Positions 10,941-22,996 of a DNA stretch of 64,000 nucleotides are shown one piece after another. This DNA is from [Phialemoniopsis] sp. UDSM-2020 (taxonomy: Eukaryota; Ascomycota; Sordariomycetes; Thyridiales; Thyridiaceae). The position numbers were made by a program, and so were the translations under genes. The stretch spans positions 62,001-126,000 of the forward strand of contig JAEILZ010000003.1 in the NCBI GenBank assembly GCA_018873225.1, in the 5' to 3' direction. Numbering within the stretch: position 1 is the stretch's first letter; each line of letters begins with the position of its first letter. The notes beneath the pieces were generated by a model. It worked only from the letters and a program-made list of their open reading frames with translations, was not told where the DNA came from and searched no databases.

Positions 10941-11854
10941 TTCATTAGTAATAGCTGATGAGGAAGTCTTTGTATGTATGTTGGCCTGTTTTCATGCATC
11001 AATAATGGTAGGGCCTGGGTCAGGGGTAGGCGTTCTGGTAGCATCTCTGGTTGAAATCTCAATTCTCATCAATTTACACACACTTTGCTCAACAGCAAGA
11101 ATGTTCTGCAGCACTCTGGTCAGTGTAGTCAGGAGGAAGAGAGCACCTTGATCAATCAACTTGTATTGATGGTAGCATTTGGAAGCATTTATCTGCGCGC
11201 AAAATGGTTCGTGATGTCAGTGCCCTTCCCTCCGGCAGAACCTGCTGGCGAGACTTCTTGTGATGAGTCGACTGGAGGCTCAATCAGACAGCCAGTGTCG
11301 ACAAGAGCAAAGCAGGGCCTTGCCTGATGCCATGATGCCAATGAAATTCGAAAAAAAGACAATGCAAAAGAAATAAGTGATGAATCGAAAGTCGAAGCTC
11401 TGCTTCCCAGTGTACCCGTCCCGTTCCTCCGTGCCCGCGCTTATACCATCTTCCGGCTTCCACCTCCTCCTGTCCAGGGTCGAATGTACTGCTCGGGGGG
11501 CATCTGCCAAAGGTCAGAAACGCTTAGTAGTTGGTCGGGACGGCCCAAGCCAGACCGCGTGCCCGGTGGTACCACAGCGGGTCGGAACATGTATCGGTAT
11601 TGCCAAAGTGACACCTGGACAAGGTTGGAATGTAGAAATCAGCCAGCGGATCATAATGAAAGGGAGTGGCATCACCAGGTTTCGGTTCATAGGGATGCCC
11701 CTAGCCCAGAGAATCGTTGAGCAGGGGCTGAGCAATAGGTGAAAAAAGCCTGCACCCACTTGGTAGGCCTGAGAAAATCAGGAGGCGAGGGCGTCCCCAA
11801 GGAACGGGGATAGGGACTGTCTCTTGCTAGCAGGGTGCACCACCAGGAGGAAAC
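10941..11854. other. Convergent intergenic region
   Basis: Lies between the 3' ends of the GH3 gene and the small secreted-protein gene. A possible extra 3' exon of the latter falls near 11690-11771. Nothing else recognised. Confidence 0.4.
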
Positions 11855-12214
11855 TTACATGTCATCAACCTCCAGCTTCATGAGGTCCCAAGATCCGCTG
11901 GCCCATTCTAGGTTCTGCTTGCTGTTACCACCAGACGAGGCAGGGGCGGCCTTCATACCATTGTCCTGGACGGCAGCCAGGTCGTGACCATCAAGCTGGT
12001 CAGCAGCATGCTTGAGGTCATTGTCAGCGAGGTTAGAATCGGCAGCGGCGAAGACGAAGCAGTGAAGGGCCCAGGGGTTGTTGCAAGGGCTAGCCCGGGT
12101 GAAGTTGCGCACAACGTCGCGGACGGAGAAGGTGACTGGTCCCATGGCGGTGGTGGAGACCATCAGAAGAACGAAGACGGTCAGGAGAGACTTGATGATG
12201 TTCTGAGAAGCCAT
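11855..12214 (-). CDS. Small secreted protein of unknown function
   Basis: A 119-residue protein with a hydrophobic N-terminus (IIKSLLTVFVLLMVSTTAMG) that reads as a signal peptide. The mature part has two cysteines close together (SPCNNPWALHC) and a long Asp/Ala/Gly/Ser-rich remainder. I do not recognise a family. The stop is part of ATGTAAGT, a perfect splice donor, so the true end may lie in a further exon after a TTTTCTCAG acceptor near 11772, which would add about 28 residues. Both ends are plausible. A secreted accessory or effector-like role would be a guess. Confidence 0.55.
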   Translation of the reverse strand: MASQNIIKSLLTVFVLLMVSTTAMGPVTFSVRDVVRNFTRASPCNNPWALHCFVFAAADSNLADNDLKHAADQLDGHDLAAVQDNGMKAAPASSGGNSKQNLEWASGSWDLMKLEVDDM

Positions 12215-14027
12215 CCTGAAGTGTGCTTTCTAGTAGGTTGCTTGTTGGTGTTTTGCTTTTGGTTTGGTGGTTGTTTGATGAGGATGGTTGTGTGTGCCTT
12301 TTCTGGTCTTGTTTGTGTCGGTCACTGGAGGACTTGGCCGTGTAGATTGATTCGAATGCAGCTTGTTCTGTAGAAGAGTGTGTCCACGCGCTTTTTGGTA
12401 GGAATGGGGAAGAAAGGAGTGTGACGCGCAATGTAGGCAAAGAAAGGAGGTAGGGAGTGTGCGGTGTCGCGCAGATGCGGCGTGGATATTCCGAATAGGT
12501 GCTCCAGGTGGGAGAGACGAGAATGAATGTTTAACGAGGTTGTTTGATGAAGGAGACAAACTTGTAAAGGAGTGACTGGTCTTGGCAGAAGTGTGGTCGA
12601 TCTAGGTCGATTGGTAAAGGAGAGACGTAAGGTGGGATTGTTTGGATGGGATGATGAAGAAAGATGGTGGAGGGAGAATTCAAAAGAAGAGATGGTGCGG
12701 GGAGGAGGCAGAGAAGGAGTGGAACGGGATGATTTGTTTTGGCTGCTCTGCTCAGATGAACATCAGAAAGCTGGAGGAGATGGTGCCTTCCGCTGCTGTT
12801 TGATGCCCAGGTGGTGTTGATGTTCGCGTTCACAGTCGAGTCCATCCGCCGCCCGCACCACCTATTTCTGCCTCCCCTCTAGGCACCAATCGTGCTAGAC
12901 TTCCCTTCTGAGAGGCCTGAAGGTGCCCATCCTTGAAACTCACGACAGTGAGCACAGGGCTGTAGGTGGAGTAGGGCGACCCTCAGGGGACCTCATCCCG
13001 GAGGCCATCCTGGCTTTGTCACATGGAAGAGACATAGGCCAGCCACGCCACGCCTGTTGGTGCATGGTATTTGTAACGATTAGTGCTCACTTCGAGTGTT
13101 TTTGATCCGAATTGAATTGATCGCTCGTCTTGGAAGACTGTTCGAAGCCTTATGGTGGGATCAGCAGCGCCTCAGCCAGCCAACACAGTCACTCCTTTGT
13201 CGAAGTCAGAGATCCATGAGTGAAGCCCAAGAAAGACTTGAAACAATCAAGGAGAGATTAAAGACATGCACCCACCGCCATCTTCTTCAATGCAGAGACT
13301 TGTGACTGTTTGTCTGGGTGGTGATTGCTCGCGCCGCCTGGTGATGCAAGTGCGAGTGCAACAGGACCATGATTTGCCAGCACGCAAGAAGACAGGCTGG
13401 AATTCAACAATATTGGAGAGCAATCTTGGTATGACGGTCATAGTATTAGATCATTGATGTGTACCAGTGGTCAAACGTATTCCATTTGGCAGGGGCCAGT
13501 TGAACATAGTCCAGGGCAGGCACGCGGTGTGCTCAGATTATGCAAATGTGCACTAGTGAAATATGCTGCGAATACTGCATAAGCTAGTGACTCCATACTT
13601 ATGCCAAATTTTATGCAAACTCGCACAAGATGGAATGCTTGCTGCGAGCCAATCAAAGCACTTGAACCGACTCTCCGAAATGTGCCAAGCTCGGGCCCGA
13701 CCAGGCAAGCACGCTCCCGAGTCACGTGCCTTTTTCTGTGCGACGACGTTGCATCGCTGCCGACGCCGCGAGTCAGAGTCGCGCGCTTAAGATAGATGCC
13801 CGGGCTGTGTCATGGCCCCCAGAGCGATCATCGTTTATCTCGGGCCTTGTTTGTGAGCGACGGAAATGCATATAAGCTGAGGCAATCCCCTGAGTAGGTG
13901 GGAGTGACGGTAGGAAAATGGCACTACCCCTTGTCCAATTCATCGAAGGCACGAAGTTCTTTGCCTTGTTTTGCCTTTATTTATTGTGCAAACTAGCTCA
14001 GCACATACATATCAAATAGATTACACA
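12215..14027. other. Long intergenic region (1.8 kb)
   Basis: 5' flank and probable leader of the small secreted-protein gene on the left, 5' flank of the monooxygenase on the right. The left part is T/G-rich on the plus strand (12230-12330). Short open frames here show no recognisable protein. Confidence 0.4.
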
Positions 14028-15254
14028 ATGTCAAGCTCAATATCCTCGCCCAGTATCGCCATCGTCGGCGGTGGTCCTGCCGGCCTCACCCTCGGTGTTC
14101 TCCTCCACAGACGCGGAATGCCATTCACCATCTACGAGTACAGACAAAAGCCCACGAAGGAAGAGCTTTCTCAGCCATCTGGAATGTTGGACCTGCACGA
14201 TGAGTCTGGTCTAGAGGCAATCCGCCAATGCCGCCTGTGGGACCAGTTCCAGCCCCTGACCGACGACTGCACCGACAGTATGCGCATCATTGACAAGCAT
14301 GACACCATTCTCCATCAAGACCACGGCGAGGCAGAATATCGACCCGAGGTATCAAGACACGCCTTGACGAGTCTGTTGATGTCTGCACTTCCTGCCGAAA
14401 GCATCAAGTGGGGTTGGAAACTTGTCAGCTGCGCTTCGGATGAAGGAGGACAGATAACACTCGACTTTGGCGACAATGGCACTTTCAACCACGATCTAGT
14501 CATCGGTGCAGACGGAGCGTGGTCAAAGGTCCGGCCTCTACTCACCACCGTCAAGCCGCACTACGCTGGTCTCAACTATGTAACCCTCACCATCGTCGAT
14601 GTGACAAGAAAATACCCTCACATTGCCGAATATCTGGGCGATGGCACAGCATTCGCGCTTGGAGATCGGAACGGCATCTCTGCGCATCGTGCAGCACAAA
14701 ACTCATCACGTTTGTACGTTTTCGTGTCGTCCGAGAAGGAAACATCAGATTGGACTGGACAATCCCCCAGTGAGGTCAAGGCCGGCCTCCTCGAGAGCAA
14801 CGGCCCGTTCAGTAGCTGGGGTTCGATCATGAAGGACTGCCTGTCAAAAGGATGCGATGAGGAAGAAGCAAGAAACCCCGGCCCCGCCGATGTCAGGTCG
14901 CTGTACATGTTTCCCGTTGGCCATCGCTGGGAAAGCAAGCCGAACATCACTTTGGTCGGTGATGCCGCACACCTCATGACACCCTTCGCTGGAGAGGGTG
15001 TCAATCTGGCTATGTGGGACTCACTCGACTTATCCCATGTCATCGCCACTGCCTACAACCAGTCGAACGCAGATGCGTCTGCCTTCCGCAGTGTTGTCGC
15101 CCCTCTTCTTACAGAGTTTGACGAGAAGCTGTTTGCCCGTTCCGCAGAGAAGTCGGCAGAGACGGACAACAATCGCAGACTCATATTCTCGGAAAATGGC
15201 GCTCACGAAATGGCTCATTTGATGAAGAGCTTCATGCCGCCACAAGAAGAATGA
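14028..15254 (+). CDS. TetX-like FAD-dependent monooxygenase
   Basis: Class A flavoprotein hydroxylase, 408 residues in one exon. It has the N-terminal FAD fingerprint IVGGGPAGLTLG (about residues 13-24), the GADGAWSKVRP motif near residue 162, and the C-terminal flavin motif GDAAHLMTPFAGEGVNLAM near residue 311. Sequence and length fit the TetX-type branch rather than the longer phenol hydroxylases. The start at 14028 is the first ATG in frame and has a good context (CACAATG). It faces an MFS exporter whose 3' end lies 152 bases away. Hydroxylation of a xenobiotic or of a small secondary metabolite is likely; the substrate cannot be told. Confidence 0.92.
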   Translation: MSSSISSPSIAIVGGGPAGLTLGVLLHRRGMPFTIYEYRQKPTKEELSQPSGMLDLHDESGLEAIRQCRLWDQFQPLTDDCTDSMRIIDKHDTILHQDHGEAEYRPEVSRHALTSLLMSALPAESIKWGWKLVSCASDEGGQITLDFGDNGTFNHDLVIGADGAWSKVRPLLTTVKPHYAGLNYVTLTIVDVTRKYPHIAEYLGDGTAFALGDRNGISAHRAAQNSSRLYVFVSSEKETSDWTGQSPSEVKAGLLESNGPFSSWGSIMKDCLSKGCDEEEARNPGPADVRSLYMFPVGHRWESKPNITLVGDAAHLMTPFAGEGVNLAMWDSLDLSHVIATAYNQSNADASAFRSVVAPLLTEFDEKLFARSAEKSAETDNNRRLIFSENGAHEMAHLMKSFMPPQEE

Positions 15255-15405
15255 AGACAGTGACCGGATATGTCGTTCGACTGGAGATGAAACGAGTTTC
15301 AAAATTCACATAGAACGAGCAAACGATCGAAATTTTAGGTATCCTAATAAACTAATCTATTTACACAACCTAAGCGTATTATACCAGTTTACCGCTCAGA
15401 CTTGT

Positions 15406-17229
15406 CTACAGCCGCTTCTCGCGTGATATGAGAGCCACTAAGAAGCAGAGTCCTGCAAAGCTGGTACACATGGTGAATGCTGCGTTGAAACCTGACATGT
15501 AACCTCGAACCACAAGTTTGCGAATCTCTCCGGTCAATCGCTGGACATAAGTGATATCAGAGAGGGCTTTGTGAGCAATCTGTAGAGACGGTCAGTATTG
15601 CATCATTCTATCAGGACTACTGAACCGCTCTGACGTACCTCATGCCCGTTGGGTATGTCATCCCTGACTAGCAAAGTATGCAGTGCCATCTTGGTCGACC
15701 CCTGAAAGACTGCATTCGCGGCACAAAGACCCGCGACAGACCCGAGACTTCCGCTGAGGTAGAGCCCCGAGCCGGCGATGGCCATCTCGTTCTCACCCAC
15801 TCCCCGTGCAAGAGCGACAAAGACAGCCGAGTGGGCGACACCCGTGGCAAATCCCCCAGGAAATGTGAACATCGACTGCCACGCGGCTGTGTCGCCGTTC
15901 CAGAACAAGAGCAGTAAGGAGAAGCAGGTACCGGAGCAGACTGTAGCGAGTATGGTTGGCATCTTGTAGCGGCCGGAGCGCTTTATGAAGGCCCCGGTGA
16001 TCAGACCGCCTGCCGTATTCCCGACTATAGAGGGAAGCATATAGATGCCAGCCTCACTCGGCGTGGAAGACTTGGTGATCTGGAAGTAGAGTGGGATGAA
16101 GAAGATGAGCTAATGCAGCAGATTGCTCAAGGTCAGCCAACCAGTGAAGAAAAGAAAGAAAGAACAATAGAAAGCAACATGATAGACGACTCACCGCTGT
16201 TTGGGAAGCGTTTAGGAATGTCAGGGTGATGTATGATGTGACCACATCGTAACGGGCGAGAAGACTGAGAGGGAAGATGGGCTCCTTAGCAACCTTCTTC
16301 TCAACGACAAGAAAAGACACCAAGTTCTTGGCGCCAACAAGAAGTAGTGTGATGATGATAGGCGAAGTCCAGGAGAGCTCCTTCCCGCCCATGTCGAGCA
16401 CAAGCAAGAGGCAGACAGTTGTTCCGCTAAGGAAAATGGCACCTAGAATATCGACTCTCTTGAGCTTGGTCCACAGAGTTATTTCCGTCTGCTCATCTCG
16501 CTGTTGCGGAAGCCGAAGCTTCCACGCGATGAGGAGCATCGCAATGACGGTCAATGGACCTTGGCCGGACAAGGTCCATCTCCAACCCAGGTTCTGGGCA
16601 AGGAGTCCTCCAATGGCACCGCCCGAGGACCTGCCCACTGTCTGGACCACATTGACGTAGCTGCGCCATGTGGCCACCTCCTTTATGGGAACAAGATCAG
16701 TGATGAGAACCGAGACGAGAATCATGATTCCGGCGCCTCCTAATCCTTGGATAACTCGCGCGGCAATGAGCTGTGGCATTGACTGGCATATTCTACAAGC
16801 TCCACTACCCAGGGCGAAAAGACCGTGAGAGACCTGAAGCATCGTTTTCCGTCCGAAGATGTCGCTGAGCTTGCCGTACAGAGGCTGACCCACACACATT
16901 GCCAACATGTAGGCAGAGATAAGCCAACTTGCGTTGTTCAGGTCGTGGAACTCGGATGCGATCTGACCATACGTGGCGAGGACGAGAGATGTATCCGCCT
17001 GAGAAACAAAGACGCCCACGAGGAGGATGGACAGAAGGCCAAAGACTGATTTGGCATGCTTGACTTCCTCGTCTCCTGCACTATCGTTCCTTGAATCACC
17101 ATCTCCGGAACAAGCTTTGTGTCTGCCATCAGAGCTCGTGAACAAGGGCGTGGTTTCGTCGGCGATCTCCTCTTCTGCGGCTGTTATGCCGTGATGTTTT
17201 GAAAGAGACGAGTATGAAGAGGACGCCAT
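15406..17229 (-). CDS. MFS transporter, DHA2-type (14 helices)
   Basis: Proton-coupled exporter or vacuolar importer of the major facilitator superfamily. Exons 16195-17229, 15639-16109 and 15406-15579 give 559 residues. The first helices show the classic MFS patterns: GQPLYGKLSDIFGRK after helix 2 and the motif C-like GGAIGGLLAQNLGWRW in helix 5. The N-terminal cytoplasmic tail contains DETTPLF, an acidic dileucine-like signal seen in vacuolar Vba/Fnx-type members, so a vacuolar membrane location is possible. Intron 1 (16110-16194) must be removed to restore frame. It is convergent with the TetX-like monooxygenase. Confidence 0.92.
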
Positions 17230-18028
17230 TCTCCTACTGACGTGCGATAAAGGCTCGCGTGGATCGACTATCAGGGACTCTGTAATGACTCAACAAATTT
17301 TGCTATGAGTCTGAACATCGATTATTGAGACAAAACGTTCAATATAATCACGAATAAATTTAGGAATTTCCTGACACCGGCTCTCAGCACCCAGACACAG
17401 GGATGCAGGCAAGCTGCTGCACTCGTCCGTGTCATGTTCGTAACGAGCAGCCAAGGGCTAGCTAATCCAGATCATGACTCTGGGATGCAACAACGCACAC
17501 CTTCCGAATTTGCCTCTTCAAGACATGCAGGCCAAATTTCTGATCACCGCTGATTGCCATGCAGCGTGTGTCATGCTAGTGGTACTGGACCATGAAGTAT
17601 CAAAGATGTACCTGCCCACCACGGCACCGACAGCCGCTTGTGACAGGCAAAGATGTGTGCGGTCATACGGTATGACATCAAAGTCAGAATCTTCCATTCT
17701 CCGGGTCAATCCAATGTTGTGTCGACTGCCTGGAATCTATGCTGGCAACTCCGGCGGAGACAATGGCTCATAGTGCGCTCCTGTTGTCAAGATCCTACAG
17801 CTGATTTTCTTCAATACTTCGCATTGGTCTGGCACAGTAACATACAGCAGAAATTACCTCAAAGTGAATATTGTTAGAGAGGGCGCTACACAACAGCTCG
17901 CAGGATCCGATTCCACCCCATCGAACCAACACGCCGCTGCCTTCTAGGGCCGATGTGTCAAGACAATTGATCGTGGCATTGTTCGCTCGGTGCATTAATT
18001 TGACAAATAAATACATGGCCTGCGATAA
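17230..18028. other. Intergenic between MFS promoter and bZIP 3' end
   Basis: About 800 bases, mostly the MFS 5' flank. Nothing recognised. Confidence 0.45.
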
Positions 18029-19309
18029 CTATGGCTTGCAGAAGGGCTTCATGAACGGGAACCTTTCCCCAACCTTTGGTCCAAACGTCCAACTCTCCAG
18101 CTTCCGAATATGGGCCTCAAACATCGGGTTCAGTTTGAGCAGGTGTCCGTCCGCGGACTCCATAAACGCACCAGAGTCAGGATACGGCCAGTTTGCCGAT
18201 GTGCTCTCTCCCGTCAAGTTACTAAACAGCTCAAACTGGTCCCACTCCATCTCTTTGTTGATGATGGCATCACGCGCCGCCGGGTACGTCACCACATCGA
18301 TCCAGGCCGGGTGAGGTACCGTGAGTTGTAGTTGTGTCGGGCGGAGGTAGTCGGGTAGCATTTCGTACGACTCTTTTGTTTGGCACACGAGCCATCGCAG
18401 AAGCAAAGACAGCTTGTACATGAACCCTATCCTTTCGACAAGATGCGCGATGGGAGACCGCTCGACTTGTCCCGCAAGTCTTACCGACAACGGCCGTGAT
18501 ACGCCGTCATTGTCGCTGGATCGGTTGAGCAGAGGGGATATGCTCGGAAACACGGACTCGCTCAGCTCCGTGTCCCTGTTCCCAGCACGTACGAAGCGGT
18601 TGCGCCAGGCCTGCGCGCTATTGACCATGATCTCGTCGAGCCGGCAGGTCGGGGGGATGTGGAGTGGCAGTTCTTTCCACACAGGGATCTCTTTGATGCT
18701 GTTTGCTCCCCGTCCAGGGCTCAATTGCAGGGCCGCTCTATCGTTTTCCAAAGCTCTGGCAATAATGTGTTCGCTGAACTGGTTGACGATGCTCGAGGAG
18801 TCGGGAGATTTGGACAAGTCCAAGAAGTTGAACCCGTGCGCCGAGCTGAACAGATTGGCCGCAACGCCGGTACCGAAGTCAAGCGCTAGGGAGTCGAGGA
18901 AAGGACTGGTATCAAAGTCGGCGTCGGTAGCATTGTTGACTGCGTCGGAGATATCGAAGCTGTCGATGGCTGAGGATGAAGCATCATGCAGTGCCCCTTG
19001 GGCTGCACTTGTTGCCGCAGGCAATGAAGTACCTGGAGGATTCTGGATTGGATTTTGGCTGGAAAGTTGACGCTGGTGTCGGCACTGGCACTGGTCCTGC
19101 TGGGCAAGTTGGGTCTCTGCCCTTCCAAGGCGGTATGTGAGCTCAGCAATCTTGTCCTCGAGACAACGGATGTAGGCCTTGTTCTTGGCGCGGTAGGATC
19201 TCTGGTTCGCACGGTCCATGGCCCGTTTCCGCGTTACCTGTTCGACGCTCAGGTCGGCGGCTCGGCGGCTCCGCTTGCCGCCGCTCGTCGTGCTGCTGTG
19301 ATCTGGCAT
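18029..19309 (-). CDS. bZIP transcription factor with DUF3425 C-terminal domain
   Basis: Nuclear DNA-binding regulator, 426 residues, one exon. The basic region RKRAMDRANQRSYRAKNKAY (residues 27-46) is followed by a leucine-zipper-like helix (CLEDKIAELTYRL onward) and a Gln/His stretch. The C-terminal half carries the conserved tryptophan/proline pattern of the fungal DUF3425 domain (PHPAWIDVVTYPAARD, then MEWDQFELFSNL). This pairing of AP-1-like bZIP and DUF3425 is common in Pezizomycotina. It lies head-to-head with the arylsulfatase gene at 20060 and next to the MFS gene, so either could be a target, but no site was identified. Confidence 0.9.
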   Translation of the reverse strand: MPDHSSTTSGGKRSRRAADLSVEQVTRKRAMDRANQRSYRAKNKAYIRCLEDKIAELTYRLGRAETQLAQQDQCQCRHQRQLSSQNPIQNPPGTSLPAATSAAQGALHDASSSAIDSFDISDAVNNATDADFDTSPFLDSLALDFGTGVAANLFSSAHGFNFLDLSKSPDSSSIVNQFSEHIIARALENDRAALQLSPGRGANSIKEIPVWKELPLHIPPTCRLDEIMVNSAQAWRNRFVRAGNRDTELSESVFPSISPLLNRSSDNDGVSRPLSVRLAGQVERSPIAHLVERIGFMYKLSLLLRWLVCQTKESYEMLPDYLRPTQLQLTVPHPAWIDVVTYPAARDAIINKEMEWDQFELFSNLTGESTSANWPYPDSGAFMESADGHLLKLNPMFEAHIRKLESWTFGPKVGERFPFMKPFCKP

Positions 19310-20059
19310 GTCGGGGAGAGTTCGAATGCACGACCTGTCATGCGTGGTAGGGCTGCGAAAGACGAAGAGAACGTCCGTGTCATGGGAGGTCCACCGTTTA
19401 AGATGACCATCGGTATTCCATTTCCAGATTCCCCCGCATTCCAGGCCTCAAAGGTGTTTAGTGGTGCTGGCTAATGCAGCATGTGTCGTGAAGCGCCGCG
19501 CTAGCAACGCAAATGTGGCAGATCTCTGGGGACATTGCTCCACCACATCCTTGATCCGCTAGCCCTGAATGGCATGGCAGCGTCCTTCTCCTCGAAACCG
19601 CAGCCGTCTCGAGTCCGGCCCCCGTAGATGATGTGGTCTGGCTCTGCAGACTGGCTACGAAGCTTGGAGGTTGAGATATCGAAACCCCTACCAGGTATCG
19701 ACTCATGAGTCAAGGATTATCCCACCACCAAGATCCATGTAGCTCACTACTTCCCAAGGACCTGTTACCTACCCGGACCACCCTTTGTAATTGGCAAGGG
19801 GGTTTGGAGACAGATCTACAGTCCGGAACTTATGACGATTCTCGTTCAGAGTCAGAATGCATGCTGTAGCTCACAAGGGACCCGATGCAATGACTCCATG
19901 TCATGCTTGCAGGAGTCATGCTCACTCTTCTTTACAAGGTTGACGACCGGAATTGGCATATGAACCCAGCATCACGGTCGAAGCCCTTGCTTATTTTTGA
20001 GTGTAATGGTCAGATACAGCGCTGCGTATCACAGAAATTCGTAGAATTCACTCGCAAAC
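19310..20059. promoter_or_regulatory. Divergent region between bZIP gene and arylsulfatase gene
   Basis: 750 bases between two divergent start codons. No clear operator-like palindrome noticed. It is presumed to hold both promoters. Confidence 0.4.
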
Positions 20060-22079
20060 ATGAAGTTAGTACTTGGCACCCTCGCGGTGTGCCTTCTGGG
20101 TCTGTCCCAGGCTACGACTGCGAAAGAAAGGCCGAACATACTGTTCATTCTTACCGATGATCAGGACTGGTGAGTTTCTCATCATCGCCTCCGTGTTCTT
20201 ACTTCCTGACACTCTCCAAGGCATATGGAGTCATTGAAGCACATGCCATTGCTTCGAAAGTACCTACTGAACGAGGGCACGCTGTATTCGCATCACTACT
20301 GCACTGTGGCTCTCTGCTGCCCGTCGAGGGTCAACCTCTGGACTGGCAGAGCAGCACATAACACAAATGTTTGTCTCTCGTATCCCACGAAAGAAGATGA
20401 ACGAAAAGACGGTTTTGTTGATATCATTTTGTATCTTAGGTGACGGATGTATGGGCGCCCTTTGGTGGCTATCCCAAAGTGGTGCGAGAAGGCATCAACG
20501 ACAACTATCTACCTCACTGGATGCAAGCTGCTGGCTACAATACATACTATGCTGGAAAACTCTGGAACCACCATACAACTGAAAATTACAATGCTCCCTA
20601 CGCGGGAGGCTTCAACACCTCAGACTTTCGGCTCGACCCCCACACCTATCAGTACTGGAACGCGACTATGACTCGAAATGGTGCACGGCCAGTCAACTAC
20701 GCTGGCGAGTACTCGCCTGATGTGACAGCCGAGAAGGCATACGGTCTGTTGGACGAAGCCATGGCGCAAAAGGAGCCATGGTTCCTTGTTCATGCCCCCA
20801 TTGCCCCCCACGGGACTGTCGACTTGGTTCCCAACTTCTACTCCGACATGCCCAAGTACCACGAGCGTCATGCCCATCTTTTCAAGGATTACAAGATCCC
20901 TCGTGGTGAGAATTTCAACGCCCAGGGTGGCGTCAGCTGGATCAAGCACTTGCCGCTGCTGAATGATTCCCTCCTCGAATATCACGATGAATATCAGCGA
21001 GCCAGACTTCGGTCTCTACAAGCCGTCGACGAGATGGTGGAGAAGATGATCAAGATGCTGGACGCCAAGGGGCAATTAGACAATACTTACATTTTCTATA
21101 CGACCGACAACGGATACCACATCAGCCAGCACCGCCTGCATCCCGGCAAGGAATGCGGCTTCGACACTGATGTGCACATTCCGCTCATCGTTGTGAGTAG
21201 CCCAGTACGCGATCTCCATCTGATGCGCATCTTTACTAACGTTGTCCCAAGCGCGGACCCGGAGTTGCTACCGGTCACGTTTCTGAGGCTGTCACCGCAC
21301 ACACCGACCTCGCAACGACCATCATGGAGTTGGCGACAGGCAACCGCTCTCCTGACACAGATGGCATCGCCATCCCTTTGACGATTGAGGCCGAAAAGGC
21401 TTCGAGGCAAGAACACGTTACTATTGAATACTGGGGTCTGGCCATCCCGGAGGGACTCTACGGTCGCTACGGCGACAAGCACTCGAGCAAGGAGGGTTTC
21501 GGCGCCCCAGGTCGCGCGACAGGCAATAACACGTACAAGGCAGTGCGAGTCATCAGCGAGAAGTACAACATGTACTACGCTGTATGGTGCACACATGAGA
21601 GTGAATTCTACGATCTTCAGGTGAGTGCTCCGGCACTGGTGAGGTAAAGCCATATCACAAGCTAAGCATGCGTGCTACAGACCGATCCAGGAGAGATCAG
21701 AAATCTTCTTGTGGAGGAAAACCTACCGTCCAAGTACCAGCTGGCAGGAAGGCCACTTGCCCAGATCATCAACCGCCTTGACGCTCTGATGATGGTGCTC
21801 AAGTCCTGCAAGGGTCGTGTCTGCATTGAACCATGGAATGAACTCCACCCGCGGGGCGATGTCAAGAATCTCATTGACAGTCTCGATCAGAAGTTTGACG
21901 CGTTCTATCATGAGCAGCCCAAGGTGAGCTTCTCGGAGTGTAGGCTGGGTTACTTCCCTGAAGTTGAGGGTCCCATGGAGGCCAACCAATTTGGTAGCAG
22001 TACCGAGGACTGGTCCATGCACGAGCTGAAGGGACGGGGTGACCAGGAATATCGAGGACCTTGGAACGTTTGGACTTGA
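20060..22079 (+). CDS. Secreted arylsulfatase (type I, Cys-type)
   Basis: Hydrolyses sulfate esters outside the cell. Five exons, 20060-20169, 20221-20368, 20440-21192, 21252-21620 and 21681-22079, give 592 residues. The first 21 residues (MKLVLGTLAVCLLGLSQATT) form a signal peptide. The metal site starts with ILFILTDDQD, and the active-site motif CCPSR provides the Cys (residue 69) that becomes formylglycine. FYTTDNGYHISQHRL is the second metal-binding segment. Several N-glycosylation sequons support secretion. The length and the CCPSR variant are typical of fungal arylsulfatases. Phenolic sulfates or sulfated plant or algal material are possible substrates. It is divergent from a bZIP regulator. 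Confidence 0.92.
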
Positions 22080-22996
22080 GATGTGCCATGCATAAACGAT
22101 ATTAGCTAAGATTGTCCTAAATTTGTGCTGCTCACATGCATGCGCCTCAGCAGCTGGGCTTGGAACATAAGTGTGTATCATACATGTCTAAGAAGAATCA
22201 GGTCTTGATTTTACGTTGGATAGCTTCCCATCGAAGATGCTAGCTGCGAAAAAATCCATGTTGATGGTCTTTACCTGGTGCAACTTCCATTGCTCTACGT
22301 TACGTCTTCCACACTTTGAGTGTCGCCCCGTACGAGGATGGCCAGGGTAGGTATTTCGTCTCGAATAATTACTTGTTCGGTATTGGGCAGTGGGATGACC
22401 CTCAATCCAAGCCTGGAAACATGGCCAGGGGATGAGGAGAGTCATGTCTGGCCTCTCCGACAGCCGCACCTTTGTAGCCGACTCTGATCGTTTCCGAGCA
22501 CACCTTCAGAAGTAGATGGACAGACTTGGCGCGACCCTGCTTAAGCGGTGGCACAGTTGATAAGCAAGGCGATTAGGTGCGGTGACTTGACAGGTACATA
22601 GACAGATACACCACTGCAAAGTGATCGACCAACTGAACAAGGCGCTATCTCTTGCGCTACCACTGCGGAGCACGGGGTAAAGCTATCTGGGGTATTCAAG
22701 CCAAGAGATGGAGAAGGCAAGCCAACCCCGCAATCCGACTGTGTTATTGCTGAGTCCTACACAGAAGATGGCAGGGGAAGTAGTCATCCTTCCTTGTCTC
22801 ATGTTGCTGCAATAAGAGTCATGCCAGCATACAGAGGAAGCCTCCTTCCTAATAATGTTTTGTGTGGTGACAATACGATGCCCAAGTTTAAAAGTGACTG
22901 TGAGGATCTGCGTCGTTGCTTCAATTTAAGCATATCATTCTTACATTCACCAGGAGACAAATTCAAGTAACAAATTCATTGTGCTACGTACACGAT
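22080..22996. other. Intergenic, 0.9 kb
   Basis: 3' flank of the arylsulfatase and 5' flank of the Dal5-type permease. No gene recognised. Confidence 0.45.
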
